NCBI RefSeq assembly: GCF_030733425.1
Contig: NZ_JASHIZ010000017.1
Location: 36,101 to 100,100 of the forward strand
DNA from: Roseovarius sp. MMSF_3350
GTDB lineage: Bacteria; Pseudomonadota; Alphaproteobacteria; Rhodobacterales; Rhodobacteraceae
Direction of reading: 5' to 3'
Length of the DNA: 64,000 nt
Position 1 is the stretch's first letter. Every line of letters begins with the position of its first letter. Shown piece by piece: positions 55,513-63,391 of the stretch. Both the position numbers and the translations under genes were made by a program. The notes beneath the pieces are model-generated. The model searched no databases, was not told the origin of the DNA, and saw nothing but the letters and a program-made list of their open reading frames with translations.

Positions 55513-57809
55513 TGGACATCGAGGCGTGGCTTTCCGGGTTCGAAGTTGTTGCCGTCGGTGATCTTAAATCGCCAGCGGCTACGGCTCTCGTGACGTTCAC
55601 CGAACGCCATGCTTCTGAACTGATGACGGTAGTCGAGACGCGGCGCAGTGAGCTTGGCGATCTGGTCATACTTGATTTTCGGACGGGCTGTCCGCAGAAA
55701 CCCTTTTATCCAATCAAGCGCACCGAGCGGCTGGCGATACGGTTCGCGCCGCAAGACGGAATGCCGCTGATCTACGTGCTGCGCGACGATTTCCCCGACA
55801 CTTTTCATCAACAGCTGACTGCCGAGAGCGCTCCCCGAGCGATCTGCATCGATGATCGGATATGGGCGGAAGCGCGTTTGACCTGGACGCCTGCCGAACT
55901 CGGTCATCGCATCCTGTCGTGGTTCGACCGGGCGATACGGGGCGAGCTTCACGACGCCCGCCAACCGCTCGACCCCATCATGATCGGCAGCCATCTCAGC
56001 TTCGTCATCTCTCGGCGAATTCTGGGGGGGGCGGTCAACGCCGACCTCGTAGCCGTCCGCAAGACCGATCAAATCCTTCGTGTTCGTGACCTCAAGACTG
56101 TGACAGAACCCGTCGATTCTCTGGAGCCTATTTGTCTCGTCGCGTACCGCATCGCTGCGGAAGAAATGCAGCGTCTGACGTTCGCACCGGAAAATCTCGG
56201 CAGTCTGGCTGACATGTTGGCGCGTCGTGGCATCGATCTCCTTGCGGACTTGCGGCAGAAGTTTTCGGACTGGCTCGGTGAGAACCCGCCGCCCGCATGG
56301 CGGATCAACAGCCGGTTTGTCTTCGTCGTCGAGATGCCGATCATTGCGCCCGATGGCGCTGTCCAAAATGGCACGGATTTGCGGGCCTTCATCACGGATC
56401 AGTCGGTCGGCGATATCGCGGTCGCGCTGGGTATCGCCGAGCGCGCGACGCCGGGTGAAGGCAGTCAGGTCGGTTTCGTGAAACGGCTGGTCCAAACTGC
56501 ACCGGATGAGGAAGCCGTGCGCGCAATCCTTGCCCAGTCAGCCGAGATTCATTACGAGTTCGACCGCGAACTCGCCACGCAACTTTCCGGGCGCAAGACG
56601 CCCGATATACGCAACGTCGTTTTGGTCGGCGGGGGTACTATCGGCTCGCACCTGGCAGAGTGCCTTTCCCGCGAGGGCCGGTTTGAGTGGACGGTCATCG
56701 ATGATGATCGCCTGTTACCGCATAACCTCGCACGGCATATTGGCCGCGGCGAAAATGTCACCAACAAAAAGGCCGCGCTCGTCGCCGCTGCCGTGTCCGC
56801 GACGCTGGACAGCGCTGAACCTGTCGGACGCCCCATCAGTGCCAACGTGCTGGTCAATGACGGACACCGCGAGGAGATTGACCGCGCCCTCAATGAAACA
56901 GACCTGATCATAGATGCGACGGCGTCCGTTCTGGCCGGTCGGTTTCTTTCCGACCACCCTTCCGAGGCCCGGCGGGTCAGCGCCTTTTTCAACCCAGTCG
57001 GCAGCGCCGGTATCCTTTTGGCCGAACCGGCGGATCGTTCACTTACGCTCCGCGATCTCGAAGCACAGTTTTTCGGACTGGTTGGCAGAGAGGCGACCCT
57101 TGCAAATCTTCTCGCCGATTCCGGAGGCAGCTATGCTTATACGGGCGCTTGCCGCGCCATCACGAACCGCATGCCAGAGTCGAATGTCATGGCACTCAGC
57201 GGTCTGATCGCGGGGGCTTTGGGCCGCGCTGTCGATCAGGAAGACGCGGTCATGAAAGTCTGGTCTTTGTCGGGTGACGGCGACTTAGAATCGCATGGCT
57301 ATCCCGCCGTTCCCGTCGTTAGCTTTGCCGCCGACGACTGGTCGGTGGTGGTGGACGCGGGGCTTGTCGAGCGGGTTCGCGCCATGCGAAATGCCCGTCT
57401 TCCGAACGAAACCGGCGGCGTTTTGACCGGCGTCGTCGATATCCCCGCGCAGACAATACACATTGTTGATGCCGCGCCCGCGCCGCCCGATAGCGTGGAG
57501 AGCCCGGGTGGATTTACCCGCGGCACCGAGGGCGTCCGTGAGGACCTTGACGGTGTAATCGAACGGACGCGCGGCCAGGTTCGTTACATTGGCGAGTGGC
57601 ACTCTCATCCACCGCGCGCGGCTGCGCGTCCGAGTGCGACTGACCTCGTCCAGATAGACTGGCTTTCCACGGTCTTCGACATTGATACTTTGCCCGCCCT
57701 GATGCTGATCGCCGGGGACGGAGAAATCGGGATCATACTGGCCAATCGCTACGCGGAATCCCTTAGGCAGGGAGAAGAACCGGATGCATCGCGGGAGGCG
57801 ACAGGCTGA
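55512..57809 (+). CDS. E2-E1-JAB ubiquitin-like conjugation protein (single chain)
   Basis: The protein has 765 residues with three enzymes of a ubiquitin-like cycle in one chain. E2-like domain (about 1-160): 'FYPIKRTERLAIRF', candidate catalytic Cys112 in 'PRAICIDDRIW', then 'WTPAELGHRILSWFDRAI'. A middle region (about 160-365) is unassigned. The E1/ThiF domain (about 366-600) has 'NVVLVGGGTIGSHLAECL', 'VIDDDRLLPHNLARH' and a candidate catalytic Cys near 544 in 'YTGACRAITNR'. The C-terminal JAB/JAMM protease (about 610-750) has Glu in 'NETGGVLTG' and 'GEWHSHPP...SATDLVQID', so all metal ligands are present. In type II CBASS the E2-E1 (Cap2) and JAB (Cap3) are separate proteins. Confidence 0.9.
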   Translation: MDIEAWLSGFEVVAVGDLKSPAATALVTFTERHASELMTVVETRRSELGDLVILDFRTGCPQKPFYPIKRTERLAIRFAPQDGMPLIYVLRDDFPDTFHQQLTAESAPRAICIDDRIWAEARLTWTPAELGHRILSWFDRAIRGELHDARQPLDPIMIGSHLSFVISRRILGGAVNADLVAVRKTDQILRVRDLKTVTEPVDSLEPICLVAYRIAAEEMQRLTFAPENLGSLADMLARRGIDLLADLRQKFSDWLGENPPPAWRINSRFVFVVEMPIIAPDGAVQNGTDLRAFITDQSVGDIAVALGIAERATPGEGSQVGFVKRLVQTAPDEEAVRAILAQSAEIHYEFDRELATQLSGRKTPDIRNVVLVGGGTIGSHLAECLSREGRFEWTVIDDDRLLPHNLARHIGRGENVTNKKAALVAAAVSATLDSAEPVGRPISANVLVNDGHREEIDRALNETDLIIDATASVLAGRFLSDHPSEARRVSAFFNPVGSAGILLAEPADRSLTLRDLEAQFFGLVGREATLANLLADSGGSYAYTGACRAITNRMPESNVMALSGLIAGALGRAVDQEDAVMKVWSLSGDGDLESHGYPAVPVVSFAADDWSVVVDAGLVERVRAMRNARLPNETGGVLTGVVDIPAQTIHIVDAAPAPPDSVESPGGFTRGTEGVREDLDGVIERTRGQVRYIGEWHSHPPRAAARPSATDLVQIDWLSTVFDIDTLPALMLIAGDGEIGIILANRYAESLRQGEEPDASREATG

Positions 57810-58996
57810 TGAGTGAAGAGAAAATCGGCCTTGCACTATCCGGCGGTGGCTCCCGCGCCATTGCTTTTCATCTTGGGTGTCTGCGGGCTCTTGACGAACT
57901 CGGTATAATTGAACGCGTGAAAGTCATGTCGACGGTCTCTGGCGGTAGCGTGATCGGCGCGCTATTCGCGGCCAACACCGATCCGTTTCCGGCGTTCGAG
58001 GAACGCGTCCGCAATCATCTCGCCTCCGGCTTCGTGCGACCCGCAATCGGCAAGGTCTTTACCACGGCCGAGGGTGTGCGGGCTTTCTTTTGTGCCGCGG
58101 TCCTCATACCGACAAACATCATCATCAGCCTGATCGCGTTCATCGCACGCTGGCTTCTGCTCCTGATCCCGCCAGACCAACGCGCGAAATGGCGCGTTGA
58201 CAAGCTCCATTCTCCCATTCGTCGTTTTGCCAGCCGCACCACGATACTGGAGCGTGTATTTGACGACGAACTTTTCGGTGGAACGCTGTTGCGGGACCTG
58301 CCTGCAGACGGACCTTTGCTGGTCGTCAACGCCTCTGACTTACGGACAGGCTCCGCGTTCTACTTCACGCAAAAGCAATCGGGTTCTTGGCGCTACGGCG
58401 AATTGGCGGACAGGAGCATTTCCCTGGCACATGCTGTCACCGCCTCGGCTGCATATCCGGCACTTCTTCCTGCGCTGGACGAGGTCCTGCCGTTCAACAA
58501 GAAGGACGGAACACGGCGCGAGGAGCGGGTGACTCTGACCGACGGCGGCGTCTATGACAATCTTGGCCTGGCGCCACTTTGGCCGGACCGTGATCCCAAG
58601 GTCAGCCTGAATGTAACCGACGTCGATACGATTATTTGCTGCAAGGCCGGATATGGGCTCCGGTTCGACCAGCCCACCCAGTTCCTTCCGGCGCGCGTGA
58701 AGAGCGTCTTCTACTGCACACATGATAGAGCACAGAATGCGGCCACCCAGCGCCTGTTCGACCTTCTGAAACTCGGGAAATTCAAGGGGGTTCTGATGCC
58801 CTATCTTGGCCAAGCCGATAGCCGTCTCAAATACCCGCCGGATGACCTCGTGACCCGTGAAGACGCCTACAACTATCCGACAGACTTTTCGGGAATGTCC
58901 GAGGAGTGGATCGATCGTTTAAGCCGCCGAGGCGAGCAACTCACCAAAGCACTGGTCGCGGAACATTGGCCTGATGTCTTAGTAGGCAAGCCGTGA
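57809..58996 (+). CDS. Patatin-like phospholipase with an internal hydrophobic segment (module 2 effector)
   Basis: The protein has 395 residues. Patatin motifs: oxyanion 'LALSGGGSRAIAFHLG' at the N-terminus, nucleophile Ser in 'STVSGGSVIG' (GxSxG, about residues 45-54), and catalytic Asp in 'LTDGGVYDNLGL' (about 245). A long hydrophobic stretch 'FFCAAVLIPTNIIISLIAFIARWLLLLIP' (about 91-120) interrupts the fold and could anchor the enzyme to the membrane that it attacks. Patatin phospholipases (CapV, CapE) are known CBASS effectors. The ATG overlaps the upstream stop (TGATG). It is the most likely killing component of the module. Confidence 0.9.
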   Translation: MSEEKIGLALSGGGSRAIAFHLGCLRALDELGIIERVKVMSTVSGGSVIGALFAANTDPFPAFEERVRNHLASGFVRPAIGKVFTTAEGVRAFFCAAVLIPTNIIISLIAFIARWLLLLIPPDQRAKWRVDKLHSPIRRFASRTTILERVFDDELFGGTLLRDLPADGPLLVVNASDLRTGSAFYFTQKQSGSWRYGELADRSISLAHAVTASAAYPALLPALDEVLPFNKKDGTRREERVTLTDGGVYDNLGLAPLWPDRDPKVSLNVTDVDTIICCKAGYGLRFDQPTQFLPARVKSVFYCTHDRAQNAATQRLFDLLKLGKFKGVLMPYLGQADSRLKYPPDDLVTREDAYNYPTDFSGMSEEWIDRLSRRGEQLTKALVAEHWPDVLVGKP

Positions 58997-59041
58997 CGGT
59001 TTGTGAATGGCCGTCTCGTGAGCTTGCGTGGCAACATTTAA

Positions 59042-59058
59042 GGCCGCTTAGGGCGGCC
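59042..59058. terminator. Perfect 6-bp hairpin after the module 2 operon
   Basis: GGCCGC-TTAGG-GCGGCC, 46 bp after the patatin stop. There is no T run, so it is a weak candidate for a terminator. Confidence 0.35.
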
Positions 59059-59219
59059 AACGGTCAAGCTCAATAATTTCTCTCGAACATCACTCGCAAG
59101 TCATGGTCATGCCGTAGAATGGAATCGGCTATGCATAGCGCATTTTCAATCAATGAAACGTTCCGATCTCGATCTGGATCACCGCGTCGACCACCGACTG
59201 GCCGTACGACGCCAACTCA

Positions 59220-59420
59220 TCAATCTGCTGCAGTGTCGCGAGCGCTTTTCGCGACCTGTACTTTCTCCCAGCCGGCGGCTGGATTGCAAAACTCGGGCAC
59301 GAAGACGTAGTGGCTGGTCATGGCCATGAACCGCGTATTCACATCGCGCTTCGAGGACATCTCGATTACGCTCGAATACGCGCTGGCGGCCTGAGGCCGG
59401 CGGCGGCCCCGAGGCATATT
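59220..59420 (-). pseudogene. IS21-family transposase (IstA) fragment
   Basis: The minus-strand frame contains 'EMSSKRDVNTRFMAMTSHYVFVPEFCNPAAGWEKVQVAKSARD', which resembles the region after the DDE core of IstA ('FCNPAAGWEKGQVE'). Both ends are missing. The remaining sequence between 58,997 and 59,483 shows no other gene. Confidence 0.65.
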
Positions 59421-59483
59421 CGTCGTATCGGACAGGACAGGTTATCGGATACAAGCGGCTGCAGATGGCAGAGGAGAGACACG

Positions 59484-60304
59484 ATGGTGGCACTGCGCGC
59501 ACACATGCATGAGCGCTTCGCCGGCTGGCAAGCGGACCTGCCACAGCAATCGGGCTGGCCTGCGTTCTTCAACGACTGCGAAGAGCCCACTTTTCATTTT
59601 ATCCCAGAGGCACTCGAGATTGTGGAAGGTGTTGCCGCTTGGCCTGGCCGCCACGATGTTCCTTTCCCCGGAGCGCCGGCGGGCGCGCATATCTGCCGGG
59701 CATTCGAGGGCCTTGAGCCCGATGGCGTCCACGTCGTGGTGCTTGGACAGGACCCATATCCGGCGATCGAAAGCGCAACGCGCCGTGCCTTCGAAGACGG
59801 CACCCCGGATGCGGCGGGTAAGGCGGTTCGGTCTGCGCTCCGTACCCTCGGGCAGTCGGCACTCGATCTCTACGGAGCCGCCTGCCCCCAAGGCTTCTAC
59901 CATGGCCTGGCAGGCCGCGCCGAGACAATACGAGCCCGCTTTAACGCGCTCGCACAGCAGGGAGTTCTCTGCCTGAATGCCTCTTGGACCTACAGCGATG
60001 ACGCGCACAAGCCCGCCCATCGATCGCTCTGGAGGCCAGTGACTGCCTTTCTCTTGTGTCGGCTGGTCGAAAGGGAGGCGCCCCCCCGGTAGTCCTTCTT
60101 CTCGGAGCCGAAGCGCAGAACTTCTTCGACGCACTCCATCTGGACGCTATTCCAAACGCGGCGGTAGTCCGAAAATGCCATCCTACCGAGCGACACAATC
60201 GGTACTTCGCAGGACCAAATCCGCTTCACCGAGTTAACGAGGCTCTGCTGAACCTCGGGAAAGACCCGATCACTTGGTGGCGTCCCGCGGAGCCGGAAGT
60301 ATGA
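59484..60304 (+). pseudogene. Uracil-DNA glycosylase-like gene, frameshifted at a C7 tract
   Basis: ATG 59484 follows GAGGAGAG. Frame 1 (to 60092) has 'HVVVLGQDPYPAIESA' with the catalytic Asp90 of UDG and 'GVLCLNASWTYSDDAHKPAHRSLWRPVTAF'. The end of the protein is in another frame: 'VVLLLGAEAQNFF...RKCHPTERHNRYFAGPNPLHRVNEALLNLGKDPITW', containing the UDG His motif. The switch occurs at seven cytosines at 60081-60087; one more C would restore a 273-residue protein. The cause could be inactivation, phase variation or a sequencing error. Homology to UDG is clear but the loop after GQDPY is unusual. Confidence 0.75.
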
Positions 60305-60385
60305 CCCTCGTGCTCAAACCCGCGGCCCCGGTCCCCGAGGCGGAGGAGCGCTACTGATTGACATGTGAATTTGAAAGGCTGGCTC

Positions 60386-60674
60386 ATGGATGCCAAAATC
60401 AACGATTTTCCGGAAGAGGTCGCCAAAAGCGTCGGAAACTACGTCTACCGGCTGATAGATCCCAGGAATGGGGAAACCTTCTACGTCGGTAACCCACGTG
60501 AATTTCCCGACGCACATTTCGATCGAGAATGAACAGCCGCAGCGAAAAGGCTTCAGAGGCAGAATAGCCCCCGAAGAAGTTTGGCAGCGTTTCGTCGGGG
60601 AGAGGGGGCGCCGGATCGAAGTTGAAGCCATGAAACATGTCCAGAATCCGGTGAGATACTGGAACATCGCTTGA
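60386..60674 (+). pseudogene. Remnant of a GIY-YIG (LEM-3-like) nuclease gene
   Basis: From ATG 60386 the frame reads '[20 protein letters not shown]', the GIY-YIG start, but it stops at 60532. A second frame to 60674 gives 'KGFRGRIAPEEVWQRFVGERGRRIEVEAMKHVQNPVRYWN', which resembles the C-terminus of LEM-3-like GIY-YIG proteins (NPxRY). About 100 or more codons between them are missing. Confidence 0.6.
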
Positions 60675-60796
60675 TTCATATCTTGCGTGGTGGCTTTCGA
60701 GTGAACCCGCGGCTCGGATGGGGCCGCACCACGACGCGCTTCAACTCTCGCCCCACGATGTAGGGACACTAACGGACGCGACTGAAACAGGAAAGA

Positions 60797-60813
60797 CGCC
60801 GCATGATGCGGCG
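60797..60813 (-). terminator. Rho-independent terminator of the KfrA-like gene
   Basis: CGCCGCA-TGA-TGCGGCG (7-bp stem). Read on the minus strand it is followed by TCTTTCCTGTTTC. It lies about 75 bp beyond the stop of the minus-strand gene at 60888. Confidence 0.65.
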
Positions 60814-60887
60814 CCGTCAGTGAGTTTCAACAGGATCGATTGTCATTCTGGGAGGTTGGGGGATCTCTCAGTGACGGATACCGTGGA

Positions 60888-61571
60888 TCAGGGCATTGAG
60901 GGGTTGCGTTCGCTTTCGACAACCCCCTTCATGATTTCCGAAATCGCTGATCGGATCTCGTCCCACGATTCTGATTTTTTCAACTCTGACAACAGCTGGT
61001 CGACGGGATTTCCTGCCCTTCTCAGGTGCTCGATTTCGTTGCGCAACTCAGCCATGTCTGACTGCAACACAGCGTTTTCGGCCTGCTTCCTTTCGCTCAG
61101 GTCCGAGATTTCCTCGATCTGCCGCGCCTGATCATGGATCTTTGTTTCCAGTTCCTTGATGCGCCAATTCGCGTTTGTCTTATCCCGCCGGAGCTCTTCG
61201 CACTCTTCCTGTGCTTTGGCGAGGCACAATGCGTTCTGTTGGGCTACAAGAAGCTGTAGCTCGCGCGCCATTGCGCCGACAATCGATTCAATGGATGTAC
61301 GGGCCTTTTCCGGCAGCGCCCCAATGAGACGGCCCTCTTCCTCCTCGGCGATACTCGAAAGGACATGATCGACGGGACTCTCAAGGCTACGTGTGTCGAT
61401 CCCTTTGCTAATGCCGAGCTGCTCGCAGAGAACAGTCTTCACCGCAGCGGCGTCGATCTCGTCACGCGGCGTTCCACCGTTGATCAAGTTGGTGATTGCG
61501 GCGTGGACCTGCTCGAGGTTGTAGCGCGGTGGCCTTCCGCCAGTGTTCTTCTTGTCGGTCGTCGTGGTCAT
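60888..61571 (-). CDS. KfrA-like DNA-binding coiled-coil protein
   Basis: The protein has 227 residues. The N-terminal ~90 residues resemble the KfrA_N DNA-binding domain ('GGRPPRYNLEQVHAAITNLINGGTPRDEIDAAAVKTVLCEQLGISKG'). The rest is a long coiled coil ('ELRRDKTNANWRIKELETKIHDQARQIEEISDLSERKQAENAVLQSDMAELRNEIEHL'). KfrA proteins of broad-host plasmids are autorepressors that help segregation. A palindromic site lies just upstream of this gene, which fits. It points to plasmid-like maintenance of the island. Confidence 0.75.
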   Translation of the reverse strand: MTTTTDKKNTGGRPPRYNLEQVHAAITNLINGGTPRDEIDAAAVKTVLCEQLGISKGIDTRSLESPVDHVLSSIAEEEEGRLIGALPEKARTSIESIVGAMARELQLLVAQQNALCLAKAQEECEELRRDKTNANWRIKELETKIHDQARQIEEISDLSERKQAENAVLQSDMAELRNEIEHLRRAGNPVDQLLSELKKSESWDEIRSAISEIMKGVVESERNPSMP

Positions 61572-61578
61572 GATCTGA

Positions 61579-61616
61579 GTTTGCCTTTTAGTTTGCCAAA
61601 CTTGGTTTGCGAAACC
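61579..61616. promoter_or_regulatory. Cluster of GTTTG/CAAAC palindromes, candidate KfrA-like operator
   Basis: Directly upstream of the KfrA-like start are GTTTGCC (61579 on), GTTTGCCAAAC (61591-61601) and GGTTTGCGAAACC (61604-61616). The last two are near-perfect palindromes in tandem. KfrA binds repeated sites over its own promoter, so autoregulation is likely. Confidence 0.6.
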
Positions 61617-61692
61617 CTGGTCGGCGTGTTTGGGATAGGATGAATGTTGGTCCTTCTTCAGAAACCAGAAATGAAAATCCAGCTTATCGGGT

Positions 61693-62778
61693 TTAACCCG
61701 GAGGCCGATGAGCCGTGCGCGTCAAAGTCCAGACGCCGCCTGATCCGGTGACAATTGGATTGTCTGCATTTGCAAGGTCGCCAAGGATACGATTGATCGT
61801 ACGGTTCAGGTTTTCCGGGGCCACGCCTGCGAAGAGCTCCGGCGGCAGCGTTGCCGCAAGGTCCGCTGTCTTGAAAGGGGCCAGCGCGAGCTCGCGCAGC
61901 ATGCCGCGTGTTTGAAGCGCAATCCGGACCGCCATGGCGCGGCCATTCTCCGCTCTTTTCGGATTGGGTGCTTTTTCAAACGTCGGTGCCGATGTCTCAA
62001 CGGCATGAGCGGTCGTACGCTCGTCTCCGTCTTCATCCAATCCGAGCACGGTTTTTTCGATCCGAAAATGTACGGAGGCGAGCTTAGGTTGGGTGCGCTG
62101 CTTGTCCTGCACAACCGCCACGCTGCCCTCAGACTTCCCGAGCTTCAGACATATCTCCGTATCGACCGCCGCGCGAAGGGCCGAGCTGCCACGACCGCCA
62201 CGATCGACGTCTTTCCCGGTATGATGTACGAGCATGACGTGGGCATTCAGGCTCTTTGCAATCCACTCTGCGGTCTGCACGACTTGCGTCATAGAAGCCG
62301 CGCAATTCTCATCAAGCAAGCCGATGGAACGCGCCAGAGTGTCGAAAACGATCAAGACGATGTCTTCGCCGGTATCACGCATGACGCCTTTGAGAAACTC
62401 GACAAAAGAAGCGACAGCCTTGAAATTCGAAAGGTCGAGAGCCTGGCCGCATACAAGGTAGTTTTGTCTTTCGGCAGGAGTGGTATCGCTGCTGTGAATG
62501 CGGTCGAGAACGGAAGCGGGTGCTTCTGGTGCCACATGCACGACCAGACCGGGCTTAACCCGAGCACCGAAACTGGGACGAGCCGTGACAATGCGGTTGC
62601 CGATGTGGCAAACGAGAGCAGACTTCCCAACGTTCGATGGCCCGTATAGGAGCGAGGTCTCGTTACGCAGCAGCCATCCCTTTATTGCATAGTTCCACTC
62701 CAAGGATGGGCTGTGATCTGCCGCGGACCGGATACAGTTTTCCCACTCGGGGATGTCTTGGTCTTGTATGTTGGTCAT
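61693..62778 (-). CDS. RepA-like AAA (AAA_25) ATPase
   Basis: The protein has 361 residues. ATG 62778 is preferred over 62808 because GGAGAG lies five bases upstream. The domain is RecA/RepA-type: Walker A 'SLLYGPSNVGKSALVCHIG' (about 42-60), Walker B 'IVLIVFDTLARSIG', and 'VMLVHHTGKDVDRGGRGSSALRAAVD', as in RSF1010-type RepA helicases and prophage/ICE replication ATPases. The C-terminal part looks like a small winged-helix region. It likely drives replication of the excised element. The large hairpin at 62897 lies 119 bp upstream. Confidence 0.82.
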   Translation of the reverse strand: MTNIQDQDIPEWENCIRSAADHSPSLEWNYAIKGWLLRNETSLLYGPSNVGKSALVCHIGNRIVTARPSFGARVKPGLVVHVAPEAPASVLDRIHSSDTTPAERQNYLVCGQALDLSNFKAVASFVEFLKGVMRDTGEDIVLIVFDTLARSIGLLDENCAASMTQVVQTAEWIAKSLNAHVMLVHHTGKDVDRGGRGSSALRAAVDTEICLKLGKSEGSVAVVQDKQRTQPKLASVHFRIEKTVLGLDEDGDERTTAHAVETSAPTFEKAPNPKRAENGRAMAVRIALQTRGMLRELALAPFKTADLAATLPPELFAGVAPENLNRTINRILGDLANADNPIVTGSGGVWTLTRTAHRPPG

Positions 62779-62896
62779 TTGATCTCTCCGTGTGTCTTCT
62801 TGTTTCAATGTCTGACTTCATGACCACCGGGAAATAGAGACGCCTGCGAGCGCGCCAAAATTCGAGGCGCAAGATTTTTTCCATTGTCTGCCACCG

Positions 62897-62954
62897 GGTC
62901 AGCCAGACAGCCGGACACCCCCTTACGGGGGAATGTCCGGCTGTCTGGCTGACC
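62897..62954. repeat. 58-bp hairpin with perfect 21-bp arms, candidate origin
   Basis: Arm 62897-62917 (GGTCAGCCAGACAGCCGGACA) is perfectly complementary to 62934-62954. The centre adds CCCCC/GGGGG pairing (62918-62922 with 62927-62931), giving a very stable cruciform. It stands between the divergent RepA-like and helix-turn-helix genes. Hairpins in such positions serve as replication initiation sites (for example ssi sites of RSF1010), oriT-type sites or terminators. No T run is present. Confidence 0.85.
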
Positions 62955-63031
62955 AGTCTCCTGCGGATTTTTGAATTCAGGATCTTTTCCCTATGTCCCT
63001 CTCGAGACTGAATGACTGACAGGGATAAATC

Positions 63032-63391
63032 ATGAAAAACAATCACTTGGCCCCGGCATCTCTGGATGAGGCGGCGCAGTTTCTCGCCGTCTCCTCCCGC
63101 ACAGTTCGCCGACTCATCGATGCCGGAGCCATGCCTTGCCTCCGCGTAGGAAGCGCACTTGTGGTGCCTGTGGAAAGCCTGCCCGGCCTGCGTTGCGCGG
63201 TCGATGCAAGCCCGGACATGCGTCCTCTCTTGCGACTTCACGAAGCGGCGGCCCGCCTTGAATGCTCGCCACGCGCGCTGCGCGATCTAACGAGATCCGG
63301 AGAATTGAATTCGGTTTTCGTGGGCTGTTCGGAGCGGTGGGTGCCTGCGGATATCGACGCGTTTGAGATGACGGGCGCTCATGACGCATGA
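63032..63391 (+). CDS. Helix-turn-helix (excisionase/AlpA-like) protein with two HTH_17-type units
   Basis: The protein has 119 residues. Two similar modules are present: 'ASLDEAAQFLAVSSRTVRRLIDAGAMPCLRVGSALVVPVESL' and 'LRLHEAAARLECSPRALRDLTRSGELNSVFVGCSERWVPADIDAF'. Each has the winged HTH_17 form of excisionases and AlpA-type activators. It may control excision or the RepA-like gene. It overlaps the next frame by 11 bases. Confidence 0.75.
   Translation: MKNNHLAPASLDEAAQFLAVSSRTVRRLIDAGAMPCLRVGSALVVPVESLPGLRCAVDASPDMRPLLRLHEAAARLECSPRALRDLTRSGELNSVFVGCSERWVPADIDAFEMTGAHDA

Noticed and set aside
54364..56495. Long minus-strand frames opposite the module 2 genes
   Set aside because: Shadow frames of the coupled plus-strand genes; no ribosome sites or family similarity.
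54385..58996. Calling module 2 a standard type II CBASS or Bil system
   Set aside because: There is no CD-NTase and no ubiquitin-like protein gene; the MBL protein shows no nucleotidyltransferase motif.
60468..60532. An independent small gene starting at 60468
   Set aside because: Its C-terminal sequence fits the tail of the broken GIY-YIG gene better than a separate protein.
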